A DNA stretch of 64,000 nt from JAWKRB01 sp041389885. Its GTDB lineage: Bacteria; Myxococcota_A; Polyangia; Polyangiales; Ga0077539. The notes below the pieces were generated by a model, which was given only the letters and a program-made list of their open reading frames with translations, searched no databases and had not been told where the DNA came from. The stretch is taken from positions 1 through 64,000 of the forward strand of contig JAWKRB010000038.1 in assembly GCA_041389885.1 (NCBI GenBank). The letters run 5' to 3'. The position numbers were made by a program, and so were the translations under genes. Shown here one piece after another: positions 38,976 through 48,711 of this stretch; within the stretch, counting starts at the first letter, position 1; every line of letters begins with the position of its first letter.

Positions 38976-41639
38976 TCAGCCCGGACCGCAGAGTCCGTTC
39001 ACGCAGTACTGCGAGCAGCAGTCCGCGGGGGTGGTGCAGCGGCCGCTGGTGGGGCGGCAGGCGCAGCGACCGGCCACGCAGGGGCTCCCCCCGCAGCAGT
39101 CGCTGTTCGCGGTGCAGGCGGCGCCGGGGTCGCGGCACTCGCCGCAGGTCCCGTCGATGCACGAGTTGGGCGGGCAGCAGGTGTTCTCGGTCTCGCTGGG
39201 CACGCACGCGCCGCCGCGGGGCACGCACATGGGCCGGGGCGCGCAGCGGCCGGAGATGCACGCGTTGGGCGCGCAGCAGTCGGCGTCTTGCACGCACATC
39301 TCGCCCGTGGGCTGGCAGGGCAGGCTGCAGCGACCCTCGCGGCAGGCGGTGGGCGCGCAGCAGTCGAGGTCCGACACGCAGGTGGCGCCCGAGCGCGGGC
39401 AGGGCTGCCAGATGCGGTAGCTGGCCACGACCTCGTCGCCGGTGCGCGGGCGGTACCGATCGCCGTAGAACACGATCGCGCGGAACACGCTGTCGTAGTC
39501 GAAGCCCTCGCTCCGCGAGCGCGGCACGTCGACGCCGCGCACGCGGATCTTGATCGTGCTGGTGATCGGCGTGCGGTCGAGGATGTACTGGCTCGTCGCG
39601 CCCGCGATGGCCTCGACGATGCGGGTCATCGCCGCGTCGATCTCGGGGTCGCTCGCGGTCTGGATCGGGATCACCGCGCCGCCGTTGCCCTCGATCACGC
39701 ACCGCGGCAGGTCGGCCACCGCCGCGGAGCTGCACGGCGTCGCGCTGCGCGGCACGAGCCCGAAGGTCAGGATCATGTGGCGGCGGAAGTAGTTGACGAT
39801 GTTCTGCAGCGTCGTCGCGTTGTACGCCGAGCCCCAGGCCATGGAGGTGTCGGGGGCCTGGCTGCGCGAGAAGTATCGGCTGAAGTCGTTGGAGCCCGGC
39901 TCGTCGGTGACGTGGAAGGTGACGACCCTCGCGCCCGCGCGAAAGCGTCGGTCGGGGTTGGTCTCGCCGCGCATCCCGCGGGTGCGAAATTCGTTGTGCG
40001 CGATGACCGCGGCGGCCGTGGGCTCTTCGGTCCCGCCTGAGAAGGCGTAGGGGCGCAGCGAGTCGCCCGGCGCGGTGCGGCAGGCCGAGGTGGTGACCTC
40101 CTGGCAGAGCCGCGCGGCGCCCGTGGGGTCGGTGCCCGAGATCCAGCGAAAGCCCGGCGAGTCGAGGTTGAGCGTGGTGCTGCCCGCGGTGAGCACGCCG
40201 ACGCGAAAGTCGACGCCCGCGGAGCGCATGCGGGTGAAGAAGCGCGTGGCGGTGTTGCCCAGGCGCTCCTGGTCGTCGGTCATCGAGCCCGAGGTGTCGA
40301 CGGTCCAGATGAAGTCGGCGGCGGGCGGCGCGGCGGCGCGAAAGACCTGGCAGTTGGCGCCGAGGCCCTGATCGACCAGCGCGAAGCCGGTCATGTTCAC
40401 GAGGTCGATGGCGCGAATGGCCGTGAGCGTCGCGGTGTTCTCGTAGAGCGTGCGGGGCGCCACGGTGACCACGACGTCTTCGGTCCCGCCGGCCGCGCCG
40501 CTCGAGCGAAACACCGTCGCGATGTCGACGAGAAACTCCGTCGACGTGCCCACCGCCGCGCCCGCCGTGGGCATCGTGCCGAGCAGCGCGCGGGCCGCGA
40601 GGTCGCGCAGCGCGCTGGCGTTCGTCGAGCGCGCGACGCGGTACGTCGACGTGATGCCCTCGTGCATCTCGTGGGTGCGAAACGACCGGCCCACGAGCAC
40701 GGCCGAGGCGCTGCCCATCGCCGTGGTGATCGCGGTCTCGATGCGCATCGACTCGGCGCGGAGGTCGGTGGACATGCCTCGCATGTTGAACACCGCCGCG
40801 GCGACGTTGGTCGCGGCCTCTTCCATCATCACGCCCGAGAGGTTGGGCGAGACGGGCACGCGCCGGGCGCTGCCCCAGAGCGGGTCGTGGCCGATCTGCA
40901 CCTGCGCCATGGGCAGGCCGAGCTGGGTCACCGACGCGAGGCCGCGGGGGCGGCAGATCTCGACGCCGCCCATCGAGTCGGGGGTGCCGTCGCCGTCGGT
41001 GTCGGCGATGCGGGGGTCGGTCTCGCCGCGCTCGGCGACGATCATGCCGTCGCGGTCGAGGTCCTCTTCGCCGTCGGGCACGCCGTCGCCGTCGCTGTCG
41101 GAGAGCGTGGGCGAGAGGCCCGTGCAGCGCTCGCCGGTCATGCACTGCGAGTCGGTCATGCACGCGACCGAGGGGCGGCGCTGGGCCATCGGGTTCATCG
41201 CGACGCAGATGCGCGGGTAGCGCAGCTCGACCCCGTCGGGGATGTTGTCGCCGTCGCTGTCGGCCCGGTAGGGGTCGGTGCCGAGCATGCACTCCTCGGC
41301 GTTGGTCAGGCCGTCGGCGTCGGAGTCGTGCATCCCCGAGCAGCGGATGTCGGCGTCGGGCGTGGACATGTTCGCGTCGGTCCCGCCGCCCCCGCCGTCG
41401 CCTCCTCCTCCGCCGCCGCTGTCGGTGCCTCCTCCGCCTCCCGTGTCGGGCGCCGCGGCGCCGTCGGGCCGGGTGACCACGCCGGAGTCGCTGCGGGCGG
41501 CGTCGATGCGACCCGCGTCTCGAGAGCCGGCGTCGCCCACGATCACCACGTCGGGGAGCGGCGGCGTGCACGCGAAGGGAGACGCCGAGAGCAGCGCGAC
41601 CGTGAGCCAGCGAGGACTATAAGAACGTTGAACCGGCAT
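38976..41639 (-). CDS. vWA lipoprotein with thrombospondin-type-3 repeats and Cys-rich tail
   Basis: This is an 887-residue protein. The signal ends in PFAC (lipobox-like). A Gly/Asp-rich tether (about 30-95) is followed by thrombospondin-type-3 calcium-binding repeats (DSDADGLTNAEE, DSDGDNIPDGVE, DSDGDGVPDGEE, DTDGDGTPDS; about 105-225). A von Willebrand factor A domain lies in the middle, with the MIDAS loop FIWTVDTSGSMTDDQ and GARVVTFHVTDEPGSN. Six Cys-rich units of the CVSDLDCCAPTACREGRC type finish the protein (about 760-885). It resembles calcium-dependent adhesive or metal-binding surface proteins. It is monocistronic; the next gene on this strand starts 47 bases downstream. Confidence 0.85.
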   Translation of the reverse strand: MPVQRSYSPRWLTVALLSASPFACTPPLPDVVIVGDAGSRDAGRIDAARSDSGVVTRPDGAAAPDTGGGGGTDSGGGGGGDGGGGGTDANMSTPDADIRCSGMHDSDADGLTNAEECMLGTDPYRADSDGDNIPDGVELRYPRICVAMNPMAQRRPSVACMTDSQCMTGERCTGLSPTLSDSDGDGVPDGEEDLDRDGMIVAERGETDPRIADTDGDGTPDSMGGVEICRPRGLASVTQLGLPMAQVQIGHDPLWGSARRVPVSPNLSGVMMEEAATNVAAAVFNMRGMSTDLRAESMRIETAITTAMGSASAVLVGRSFRTHEMHEGITSTYRVARSTNASALRDLAARALLGTMPTAGAAVGTSTEFLVDIATVFRSSGAAGGTEDVVVTVAPRTLYENTATLTAIRAIDLVNMTGFALVDQGLGANCQVFRAAAPPAADFIWTVDTSGSMTDDQERLGNTATRFFTRMRSAGVDFRVGVLTAGSTTLNLDSPGFRWISGTDPTGAARLCQEVTTSACRTAPGDSLRPYAFSGGTEEPTAAAVIAHNEFRTRGMRGETNPDRRFRAGARVVTFHVTDEPGSNDFSRYFSRSQAPDTSMAWGSAYNATTLQNIVNYFRRHMILTFGLVPRSATPCSSAAVADLPRCVIEGNGGAVIPIQTASDPEIDAAMTRIVEAIAGATSQYILDRTPITSTIKIRVRGVDVPRSRSEGFDYDSVFRAIVFYGDRYRPRTGDEVVASYRIWQPCPRSGATCVSDLDCCAPTACREGRCSLPCQPTGEMCVQDADCCAPNACISGRCAPRPMCVPRGGACVPSETENTCCPPNSCIDGTCGECRDPGAACTANSDCCGGSPCVAGRCACRPTSGRCTTPADCCSQYCVNGLCGPG

Positions 41640-41721
41640 CGGGGACCTCAGTCTTCATGCTTCACCGCAGCGACCCTGCCGCGTCAAGCGAGGCGCGGGT
41701 ACTTTCCACCCACCGCGGCGA

Positions 41722-43197
41722 TCATTCCGCGGGCGTCGGGCGCTCGCGCTTCACCGGAACCCGCTGGTCCTGCTGATTTCGCAGCATCTGGTTCGCGAAG
41801 AAGGGCGAGTGGCAGGGGCGGTCGACGTAGCGGCCGAATCCTCGCTCGGTGTGGAGGTCCTTGCCGTCCCACGCGAGGCGGCCGCGCACGTAGGTGAGCG
41901 CGGGGTTGCCCACGGTCTCCATGCCCTCGTAGATGTTGAAGTCGATCTTCTGGTGGTGGGTCTTCGCGGAGATCGTGCGGGTCTTCGCCGGGTCCCACAC
42001 CACCACGTCGGCGTCGGCGCCCGCGGCGAGGGTGCCCTTCTTGCCGTACACGTTGAAGATCTTCGCCGTGTTCGTCGACGTCACCGCGACGAACTCCGCG
42101 GGCGTGAGCCGACCCGTGCGAACCCCGTGGTGCCACAGCACCGCCATGCGGTCCTCGACGCCGCCGGTGCCGTTGGGGATCTTGCGAAAGTCATCGAGGC
42201 CCGCCTGCTTCTGCGGCGTGCAGAAGCAGCAATGGTCCGTGGCCGTGGTCTGGAGCATCCCCGACTGGAGCCCGCGCCAGAGCGCCTCCTGGTGCTCCTT
42301 CGGGCGAAACGGCGGGCTCATGACGTAGTGGGCCGCGGCGTTCCAGTCGGTGTTGCGGTACACGCTCTCGTCGATCACGAGGTGCTGCGCGAGCACCTCG
42401 GCGAAGACCCGCTGCCCCTCGAGCTTCGCGCGGGTCACGGCCTCGAGGGCGTCGATGCAGCTCGTGTGCACGAGGTACAGCGGCACCCCCAGCACCTCGG
42501 CGATACGAATCGCGCGGTTGGCGGCCTCGCCCTCGACCTCGGGGGGGCGCGACATCGGGTGGCCCTCGGGGCCGGTGAAGCCGCGCTCGAAGACCTCCTG
42601 CTGCAGCCGGTAGACCAGCTCGCCGTTCTCGGCGTGCACGGTGCACATCGCGCCGAGCTCGCGGGCGCGGGTGAACGAGTTCACCAGCACCTCGTCGTCG
42701 CACATGATCGCGTTCTTGTACGCCATGAAGTGCTTGAACGAGTTGACGCCGTGCTTCTCGCAGAGCTCGCCCATGTCGCGGCGAACGCTCTCGTCCCACC
42801 AGGTCACGGCGACGTGAAAGCTGTAGTCCGCGGCGGCCTTCTCGGCCCAGCCGCGCCAGGTCTTGTAGGCCTCGAGCAGCGGCTGCTTCGGCGACGGGAT
42901 CACGAAGTCGATGATCATCGTCGTGCCGCCCGCGGCGGCGGCGCTGGTGCCCGAGAAGAAGTCCTCCGACGCCACGGTGCCCATGAAGGGCAGCTCCATG
43001 TGCGTGTGCGGATCGATGCCTCCCGGCATCACGTAGGCCCCGCCGGCGTCGACGACGGTCGTCCCCGAGGGCGCCACGAGGTCGGCGCCCACCGCCGCGA
43101 TGCGCTCGCCCGCGATGAGCACGTCTGCGCGCTGCTCGCCCTCCGCGGTCACCACGGTGCCACCGCGAATCAACGTGAACCTCTGCTCGTCGGCCAT
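41722..43197 (-). CDS. Dihydropyrimidinase / hydantoinase
   Basis: This 491-residue cyclic amidohydrolase is preceded by an AGGAGG ribosome-binding site. All metal ligands of the family are visible: His64 and His66 (GGIDPHTHMEL), Lys161 (FMAYK, the carboxylated lysine), His188 (TVHAENGE), His244 (LVHTSC) and Asp321 (TATDHCCF). It hydrolyses the ring amide of dihydropyrimidines or hydantoins in pyrimidine breakdown. No partner genes (dihydropyrimidine dehydrogenase, beta-ureidopropionase) are adjacent, so its natural substrate may differ. It is soluble and cytosolic. Confidence 0.93.
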   Translation of the reverse strand: MADEQRFTLIRGGTVVTAEGEQRADVLIAGERIAAVGADLVAPSGTTVVDAGGAYVMPGGIDPHTHMELPFMGTVASEDFFSGTSAAAAGGTTMIIDFVIPSPKQPLLEAYKTWRGWAEKAAADYSFHVAVTWWDESVRRDMGELCEKHGVNSFKHFMAYKNAIMCDDEVLVNSFTRARELGAMCTVHAENGELVYRLQQEVFERGFTGPEGHPMSRPPEVEGEAANRAIRIAEVLGVPLYLVHTSCIDALEAVTRAKLEGQRVFAEVLAQHLVIDESVYRNTDWNAAAHYVMSPPFRPKEHQEALWRGLQSGMLQTTATDHCCFCTPQKQAGLDDFRKIPNGTGGVEDRMAVLWHHGVRTGRLTPAEFVAVTSTNTAKIFNVYGKKGTLAAGADADVVVWDPAKTRTISAKTHHQKIDFNIYEGMETVGNPALTYVRGRLAWDGKDLHTERGFGRYVDRPCHSPFFANQMLRNQQDQRVPVKRERPTPAE

Positions 43198-43356
43198 ACG
43201 CTCCTCCTGCTGCGCCCGCGCGCAGCCCGCGAGGAAACCCCGACGCGCGAGGCGTTGCAAGCGCAACCCTCGCCCCGAGCGCTCCAGGCGCTCGCGCGGG
43301 CACCCCGCGGCGACCTCGCTTGACAGCCGCGCGGCGCCGCGCGCTCCTGCGCCGCG

Positions 43357-44235
43357 ATGAACCTTCACCGCGTGTTCGCCCCCACCCGCTCTCCCGCCTA
43401 CAGCGTGTTCGCGCACGCGGGAGGCGTGCTGCTGCTCCCGTCGATCCACGGGGCCGACGTGGCGCCGGCCTACTGGTCCGAGACCGGCGAGGCGTTCGCC
43501 GACGCGCCCATTGACCTCTCCGCCATTCAACTCGGCCCCAACCCCCACCTCCGGCCTGATCCGAACGGGGTCGTCACCCCCCAGGGCTTCGTGCTCTGCG
43601 ACGGCGCGTACGGCGTCCACCTGGCGAGCATGAGCGTGGGCCCCGCGGTGAGGTTCGCCCCGACGCCCTTCGCCCCTCCTCCTGAGAGCCTCACCCGACA
43701 GGACCTCATGGTGGACGCGGCCGGCACCTGGTGGCTCTCGGGGTACGCCAGGGGCGACGAGCGCCAGGGGCGGGTCTACTCCAGCCCCGATGGCCGCTCG
43801 TGGACGCTCGCGGTCCACGAGAAGCACATGGTTCTGACGCGCATCCTGCCCCGCGGTGAACGGCTGATCGGCTTGCAGTACAAGCAGATCAGCGAGCTGA
43901 CCCCCGGCGGTCTGGTGAAGCTCGGCGCCGCCAGAGGCCACCTGTCCGAGGCGGTGTTCACGACCGACTCCACCGTGACCTTCGGGGAGGGATCCATCGG
44001 CGTGCTCCTCGACGGGGCGGAGAAGGCCAGACACACGCCGTCGCCGGTGGCCCGGCCCAGGCTGCTGGCGACCTCGCGCGGGGTCCTCCTGGGCGGAGCA
44101 GAAGGGCTGTTTCACTCGGTCAACGGGCTGAAGTGGGCGCAGGTCTCAGACAAGCCCGTCATGGCCCTGGTGGCGTCCAAGGCCGGCCCCCTGGTCGTCA
44201 CGACCTCGGCGGAGGTCTGGTCGATGCGCGACTGA
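43357..44235 (+). CDS. Protein with BNR/propeller-like strands, hypothetical
   Basis: This 292-residue protein has no signal peptide or membrane helix. Strand-rich repeats recur with the 'sSpDGrsWt' Asp-box-like motif (VYSSPDGRSWTLAVHEK) and later FHSVNGLKWAQVSDK, as in sialidase-type BNR propellers. Five to six loosely similar segments (VLLLPS..., FVLCDGAYGVH, WWLSGYARG, LIGLQYKQ, VLLGGAEG) fit a beta-propeller. No enzymatic residues can be assigned. It is divergent from the hydantoinase gene. The 159-base spacer holds a GC-rich palindrome that I consider weak evidence. Confidence 0.75.
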   Translation: MNLHRVFAPTRSPAYSVFAHAGGVLLLPSIHGADVAPAYWSETGEAFADAPIDLSAIQLGPNPHLRPDPNGVVTPQGFVLCDGAYGVHLASMSVGPAVRFAPTPFAPPPESLTRQDLMVDAAGTWWLSGYARGDERQGRVYSSPDGRSWTLAVHEKHMVLTRILPRGERLIGLQYKQISELTPGGLVKLGAARGHLSEAVFTTDSTVTFGEGSIGVLLDGAEKARHTPSPVARPRLLATSRGVLLGGAEGLFHSVNGLKWAQVSDKPVMALVASKAGPLVVTTSAEVWSMRD

Positions 44236-44306
44236 CCTCCCGCGACCCCTTCGAGGACCCGGGGCGTGACGCGCGAGATCGCGCGCCGCGCCGGAGGGGA
44301 GAGGGG

Positions 44307-45005
44307 TCAGAAGGTGCCGCGCAGGCTCAGCCGACCGTCGAGGGACACGTCGACCAGCAGCGAGCGTCGCGACGGCGCCTCGCGGGCGAAGTACAGCACC
44401 GTCGCGAGCACGCCGAGCGAGAGGCCGCCGACGGTGAGCCCCCAGGGGGCCGCGCGGTTGTCTCCGGCGTCGTTCGAGAGCAGCCACGCCGCGCCGAAGC
44501 CCGTCGCGCCCACCGCCGCGCCCGTGAGCGCCCAGAAGAGCCCGTCGGCGCGGCCGCGCCGCGTGGCGAGGCTCGACAGCTCGACCCGCGCGCCCTCGAG
44601 CCGCGTGAGGATGCGCCGCGTGCGCTCTTGCTCGACCGGGTCGCGGGTGCGCTCGAGGTAGCGCCGGTAGGCCGCCTCGGCGCGCTCGAGGTTGCCCAGG
44701 CGCTCGCACACGTTGCCGAGGTTGTACCAGAGGTTCGCGCCCTCGGGATCGACCGCCACCGCCGCCTCGAGCGAGCGGGCCGCGGCGCGGTAGTGCCCCG
44801 CGGCGTAGTGCGCGCGGCTCTGGTCGTAGAAGATTCGCGCTTGAATCTGCGCGGGCGTGGCCTCGGGCTCGGCGACGACCACCACCGCGGGCTCAGGCGA
44901 CGAGGGCGGCGCCTGGGCGGGCGCGGCGGGGTCGGTCTGCGCGTAGCCCGTCAGGGGCGTGAGCGAGAGCGCGACACTGAGAGCGACACGACGGACCCGA
45001 CGCAC
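44307..45005 (-). CDS. TPR protein with two membrane helices
   Basis: This 232-residue protein starts at GTG 45005. A signal peptide (LSVALSLTPLTGYAQ) precedes two or three TPR units (RIFYDQSRAHYAAGHYRAAA, then RSLEAAVAVDPEGANLWYNL and GNVCERLGNLERAEAAYRRY). Two hydrophobic helices follow (WALTGAAVGATGFGAAWLL; WGLTVGGLSLGVLATVLYFA). Residues after the second helix (SLLVDVSLDGRLSLRGTF) form two strands. The layout is a smaller version of the kinase-linked TPR protein at 29884. It lies 43 bases after the vWA operon and may be its last gene. Confidence 0.8.
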   Translation of the reverse strand: MRRVRRVALSVALSLTPLTGYAQTDPAAPAQAPPSSPEPAVVVVAEPEATPAQIQARIFYDQSRAHYAAGHYRAAARSLEAAVAVDPEGANLWYNLGNVCERLGNLERAEAAYRRYLERTRDPVEQERTRRILTRLEGARVELSSLATRRGRADGLFWALTGAAVGATGFGAAWLLSNDAGDNRAAPWGLTVGGLSLGVLATVLYFAREAPSRRSLLVDVSLDGRLSLRGTF

Positions 45006-45048
45006 GGCGCCGAAGATACCCGCTCGAGCGCCAAGGTACAGCGCCCAA

Positions 45049-47910
45049 TCACCGGGTCGACCTCGCGTCGGCGCGTCGGGCGCGTCGGCGCGTCGGCGCG
45101 CGATCCAACAGCCGCACCCGGCGCAGGGTGAGGTCGAGGAGCAGCGCGCCCACCGCGAGCAAGACGGGGTACTTCCACACCGGGTGCGGGTGCCGGATGC
45201 GCTCGGAGCCGGGGTCGAACATCGCCGCGGGCGTCGGGTCGACGCCGCCGCCGGTGGCGCGGGCGAGGGACGTCAGGGTCGCGAGGTCGGGCTCCAGCGC
45301 GGCGTACTCCCGGGGGTAGGGGTTGTCGGCGCGGCCCCGGCTGCGCGCGAGCACGCGGCCGTCGCGGCGGTGCTCGGCGCGGAGGGTGAACGCGCCGAAG
45401 CGGTCCATGGGCACGTCGGCCTCGTAGCGACCGGGACCGACCTGGCGCATCGGCACGCGGTCTTCGCGGGCGCTCGGCAGCGGGCCGCGGATCACCAGCT
45501 CGCTCTCGAGGCCGTTCTCGAAGCGGTCGTCTTCGGTGATCACGTCGACGCTCGCGCGGAGCGAGCCGGCCACCACCTCCGCGCGCAGCGACATCTCCTC
45601 GCGGCGGCGCTGGCGCATGTGCTCGCGCACCACCTGCGTCCAGAACGCGCGCCAGCGGGGCCAGCGGATCCACTCCACCGCCCACCGGTTCTTCAAATCG
45701 CTGGTCCACGCGAGGGACCACCCCAGCCCCACGCGCCAGCGCGCCATCAGCGGCTCGCCGGTGTCGGTCTCGAGGAGCAGCTGCGCGGGGGAGGGCCTGG
45801 CCCGCGTGCTCACGAATCCATAGAGATACGGGGCATTTGCGCCGAGCTCGCGGGTGAAGCTCGTGGGGGTCACCACCCGCGGGAGCACCGGGTCTTCGAC
45901 CGCGGCCGAGCGCGACACGAGGTTGGTCTCGCGCAGAAAGATCTGCGGCAGGCTGTTGGCGTCGGCGGTCACGTAGCTGCGCCCGCGGCCGCGGCGGGCG
46001 AGGCCCTCGAGGAGCTCGCGGTCGACCTGGGGGCCCAGGCCCACGGTGCTGACGGTGACCCCGTCGGCGGCCATCGCGTCGACGAGGATGCGCAGCCGCG
46101 GCGGCTCGTCGGGCTGGCCCTGGCCGTCGGTGAGCACGATGACGTGCTTGGTCACCGCGCGGGTGAGCGCGAGGTCCTGCGCCGCGGCGTCGAGGGCGGG
46201 AAAGATCGCGGTGCCGCCGCCAGGACGGAGCCGGCGGAGCTCGTTCTCGATGCGCACCCGGTTGCGCGCGGACTGCATCCGCACCACGCGCTCGGGGCGC
46301 GTGTCGAAGACGATGACCTCGAGGGCGTCGTCGGGGCCGAGCGCGCGCGCGGTGGCGAGGGCCGCGGCCTGGGCGAGGGCGAGGGGCGCGCCCTGCATCG
46401 AGCCCGAGCGGTCGATCACCAGCGCGAGGGCGACGGAGGGCTGGTCCCTGCGGCGCTCGGCGTCGAGGCGCACGGGGAGCAGGCGCTCGACCTCGGTGCC
46501 CTGCCAGCCCCCGAGGCCGAAGCCCCTCGAGCCTCCGGCCATCATGAAGCCGCCGCCGAGCTCGCGGAGGTACCTCCCCAGCGCCTGCTGCGAGCCCGCG
46601 GAGACGTGCTCGGCCCCGACGTCGCTCAGCACGATGAAATCGAAGCGCCGCATCTCCTCGAGCGACTGCGGGAATCCCCGCGCGCCCCTCGACTCGACCT
46701 CGAACTCGCCGCCCGAGAGCGCGTTGCGAAACCACTCTCCGCGCGTGGCGTCGCCCTCGACGTAGAGCACCGTCGGGCGACCCGGCGCGGTCGCGGCGGT
46801 GACGTAGCGGTTGTTCTCCGCGAAGCGGTCGGGGCCCTCGGGGGTGAGCCGCAGCGAGTAGGTGACGTCGCCGGGGACCTGCATCACCGAGCGAAAGCGC
46901 AGCTCGTTCTCGCCGGGCTGCAGGTCGACGGTGCGCGCCCCGTCGAGGCCGTTGACGGTCTCGCCTTGAAAGAGCGTCACCGAGGCGCGGGAGGGCCGCG
47001 ACGAGAACACCGTCGCGCGCACCTCGAAGGGGGAGCCCACGGTGATCCGGTCGGGCACGCGCAGCGCCCGCACGGCGACCTCGGCGGGGGGGCGCTCCCG
47101 CGCGGGCACCACGCTCACGCGCAGCCCGAAGCGCGCCGCGCGGTCGGCCTCGGCGAGGGCGTCGCCCTCGGTCTGCACGCCGTCGGAGAGCACCACCGCC
47201 CGGCGGAGGTACCCGGTCGGAAAGAGCCCGTACGAGAGCGAGAGCGCGGCGGCGAGGTCAGACCCCGCGCCCGCGCCGGTCGCGCCGCGCGCCGCGTCGT
47301 GCCGCGCGAGGGGCGGCAGCGGCGCCGCGGGGTCTTCGGGCAGGGGCACCACCCGCGGCCGCCGCGCGAAGGTCACCAGCCGCACGAGGTTCTCGCCCCG
47401 GGCGCGCGTGGCGGACTGCACCACGTCGTGAAAGCGCGCCAGCGCGTCGTCGGCCACCGAGTCGGAGACATCGACGACGAACACCGTGCACACCTTGCGG
47501 CTCTGGCTGGTCGCCGTGGGCCGCGCCAGGGCGAGGAGCAGCAGGGTGAAGAAGCCCGCACGCGCGAGCACCCCGAGCGCGCGCTGCGCCCGTGGGAGGT
47601 CGGCGAGGGAGAAGCCCGCGATGAGCGCGAACCAGGGCAGCGCGACGAGGCCCCACAGCGCGCGGGGCGCGAGGAGCTCGATGGGCTCGCGGAGCTCCGC
47701 CGGGAGCCTCGGCGCCAGGAGGGGGACGCGCGAGAGGTTCACCCGCACGACGCCGGGGTCGAGGCCGAGGCGGCGGTAGAGCGCCCAGGCGATGAGCGCG
47801 CCGGCCCCGAGGGAGGCGGCGAGGCGTAGGGCGTGGCGGGCTCGGGGCGACACGAGGGGGAGCACAGGGTGTAGCAGAGACGCGCCCCGCCGCGGGCCGA
47901 TCTGCGTCAC
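45049..47910 (-). CDS. Large membrane protein with two vWA-type domains and a GATase-like domain
   Basis: This is a 953-residue protein starting at GTG 47910, which overlaps the stop of the upstream gene (GTGA). Three hydrophobic helices lie near the N-terminus and one near the C-terminus (about 915-935). A first vWA-like domain has a degenerate MIDAS (VFVVDVSDSVADDALARF). A glutamine-amidotransferase-like segment (DFIVLSDVGAEHVSAGSQQA, then LGGGFMMAGGSRGFGLGG) precedes the second vWA with a complete MIDAS (LALVIDRSGSMQGAPLAL). Related proteins occur in stress-resistance or aerotolerance-type membrane complexes. The biochemical role is unclear. With its two coupled upstream genes it forms an operon. 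Confidence 0.85.
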   Translation of the reverse strand: MTQIGPRRGASLLHPVLPLVSPRARHALRLAASLGAGALIAWALYRRLGLDPGVVRVNLSRVPLLAPRLPAELREPIELLAPRALWGLVALPWFALIAGFSLADLPRAQRALGVLARAGFFTLLLLALARPTATSQSRKVCTVFVVDVSDSVADDALARFHDVVQSATRARGENLVRLVTFARRPRVVPLPEDPAAPLPPLARHDAARGATGAGAGSDLAAALSLSYGLFPTGYLRRAVVLSDGVQTEGDALAEADRAARFGLRVSVVPARERPPAEVAVRALRVPDRITVGSPFEVRATVFSSRPSRASVTLFQGETVNGLDGARTVDLQPGENELRFRSVMQVPGDVTYSLRLTPEGPDRFAENNRYVTAATAPGRPTVLYVEGDATRGEWFRNALSGGEFEVESRGARGFPQSLEEMRRFDFIVLSDVGAEHVSAGSQQALGRYLRELGGGFMMAGGSRGFGLGGWQGTEVERLLPVRLDAERRRDQPSVALALVIDRSGSMQGAPLALAQAAALATARALGPDDALEVIVFDTRPERVVRMQSARNRVRIENELRRLRPGGGTAIFPALDAAAQDLALTRAVTKHVIVLTDGQGQPDEPPRLRILVDAMAADGVTVSTVGLGPQVDRELLEGLARRGRGRSYVTADANSLPQIFLRETNLVSRSAAVEDPVLPRVVTPTSFTRELGANAPYLYGFVSTRARPSPAQLLLETDTGEPLMARWRVGLGWSLAWTSDLKNRWAVEWIRWPRWRAFWTQVVREHMRQRRREEMSLRAEVVAGSLRASVDVITEDDRFENGLESELVIRGPLPSAREDRVPMRQVGPGRYEADVPMDRFGAFTLRAEHRRDGRVLARSRGRADNPYPREYAALEPDLATLTSLARATGGGVDPTPAAMFDPGSERIRHPHPVWKYPVLLAVGALLLDLTLRRVRLLDRAPTRRRARRADARSTR

Positions 47911-48710
47911 CCCCGCGAGAGGATCACCGCGGCGAGGGCGCCCAGCGCGGCCATCGTCGCCGCGCCGAGGCCCGCGCCGATCAGCGACCAGCGGGTGAAG
48001 GTCGGGCTGAACGAATTCGCCTTCGCCAGCACCCCCGCGGCGCGCTGCTGGTAGCCCGCGGTCTCTTGCTGGAGCAGGGACTCGCGCTCGTCCATCAGCG
48101 CGCGGTCGAGGAGGTTGTGCGTGTTGCAGAAGCCGCAGCGCGCGAAGGCCCCCGGGAGGTTCGGCAGGTCGGCGCCGCAGCACCGGCACCTCGCGGGCGC
48201 CCCCGGCGCGATCGGCGCGCGGGCGCGCCGCATGGGGGTGACCAGGTCGCGGTAACGCCGCAGCGCGAGCGTCCACCCGAGGAACATCCCCGCCGCGACG
48301 CCGATGCCCATCGCGGGCATGACGCAGACGGTGAGCAGGACGTCGAGGCGGTCGTCGGCGCTCATCGCGGCGCCGGCGCGGTCGAGGCCGCCGAGGGCCT
48401 GCGAGACGCCGTTGAGCCCGTTGAGGAGCATGAAGCCGCCCACCACCGCGCCGCCGAGCCAGGGGCGCATGGCGATGATCTGGTCGGCGTGGCGCGCGGG
48501 GGCCTCGACGGCGTCTTGCGCCATGCGCAGCATCGCGATGCGCTCGCGCGAGACGCGCAGGCGGTCATCGTTCGAGATGGTCTCGACGGCGCCGCAGTAC
48601 CTGCAGCCCATGCGGAGCTCGTTGGCGTAGAGCACGGGCTGCTCGGTCGGGACCATCCCCGCGCCGCAGCGCTGGCACGGGATGGGCTGCTGCTCGGGCG
48701 CGGCGTACAC
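47907..48710 (-). CDS. Zinc-ribbon membrane protein, middle gene of the vWA operon
   Basis: This 267-residue protein has an N-terminal zinc ribbon (CQRCGAGM with CRYCGAVE), then three or four helices. These include VVGGFMLLNGLNGV and LLTVCVMPAMGIGVAAGMFL. A second ribbon follows (CRCCGADLPNLPGAFARCGF, then CNTHN). A coiled segment and a terminal helix (LIGAGLGAATMAALGALAAV) end the protein. The start is a GTG one base after the upstream stop, and the end overlaps the vWA start by four bases. It probably forms part of a membrane assembly with the vWA protein. Inference only. Confidence 0.8.
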   Translation of the reverse strand: MYAAPEQQPIPCQRCGAGMVPTEQPVLYANELRMGCRYCGAVETISNDDRLRVSRERIAMLRMAQDAVEAPARHADQIIAMRPWLGGAVVGGFMLLNGLNGVSQALGGLDRAGAAMSADDRLDVLLTVCVMPAMGIGVAAGMFLGWTLALRRYRDLVTPMRRARAPIAPGAPARCRCCGADLPNLPGAFARCGFCNTHNLLDRALMDERESLLQQETAGYQQRAAGVLAKANSFSPTFTRWSLIGAGLGAATMAALGALAAVILSRG

Positions 48711-48711
48711 G

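Noticed and set aside
38119..41571. One 1150-codon minus-strand frame joining a methyltransferase to upstream sequence
   Set aside because: Only the last 269 codons are protein-like. The rest is the out-of-frame shadow of the vWA gene at 38976-41639.
43320..43343. TTGACA followed by the palindrome CGCGCGGCGCCGCGCG upstream of the gene at 43357
   Set aside because: There is no -10 element at the right distance. A 16-bp palindrome of only C and G is not surprising at this base composition.
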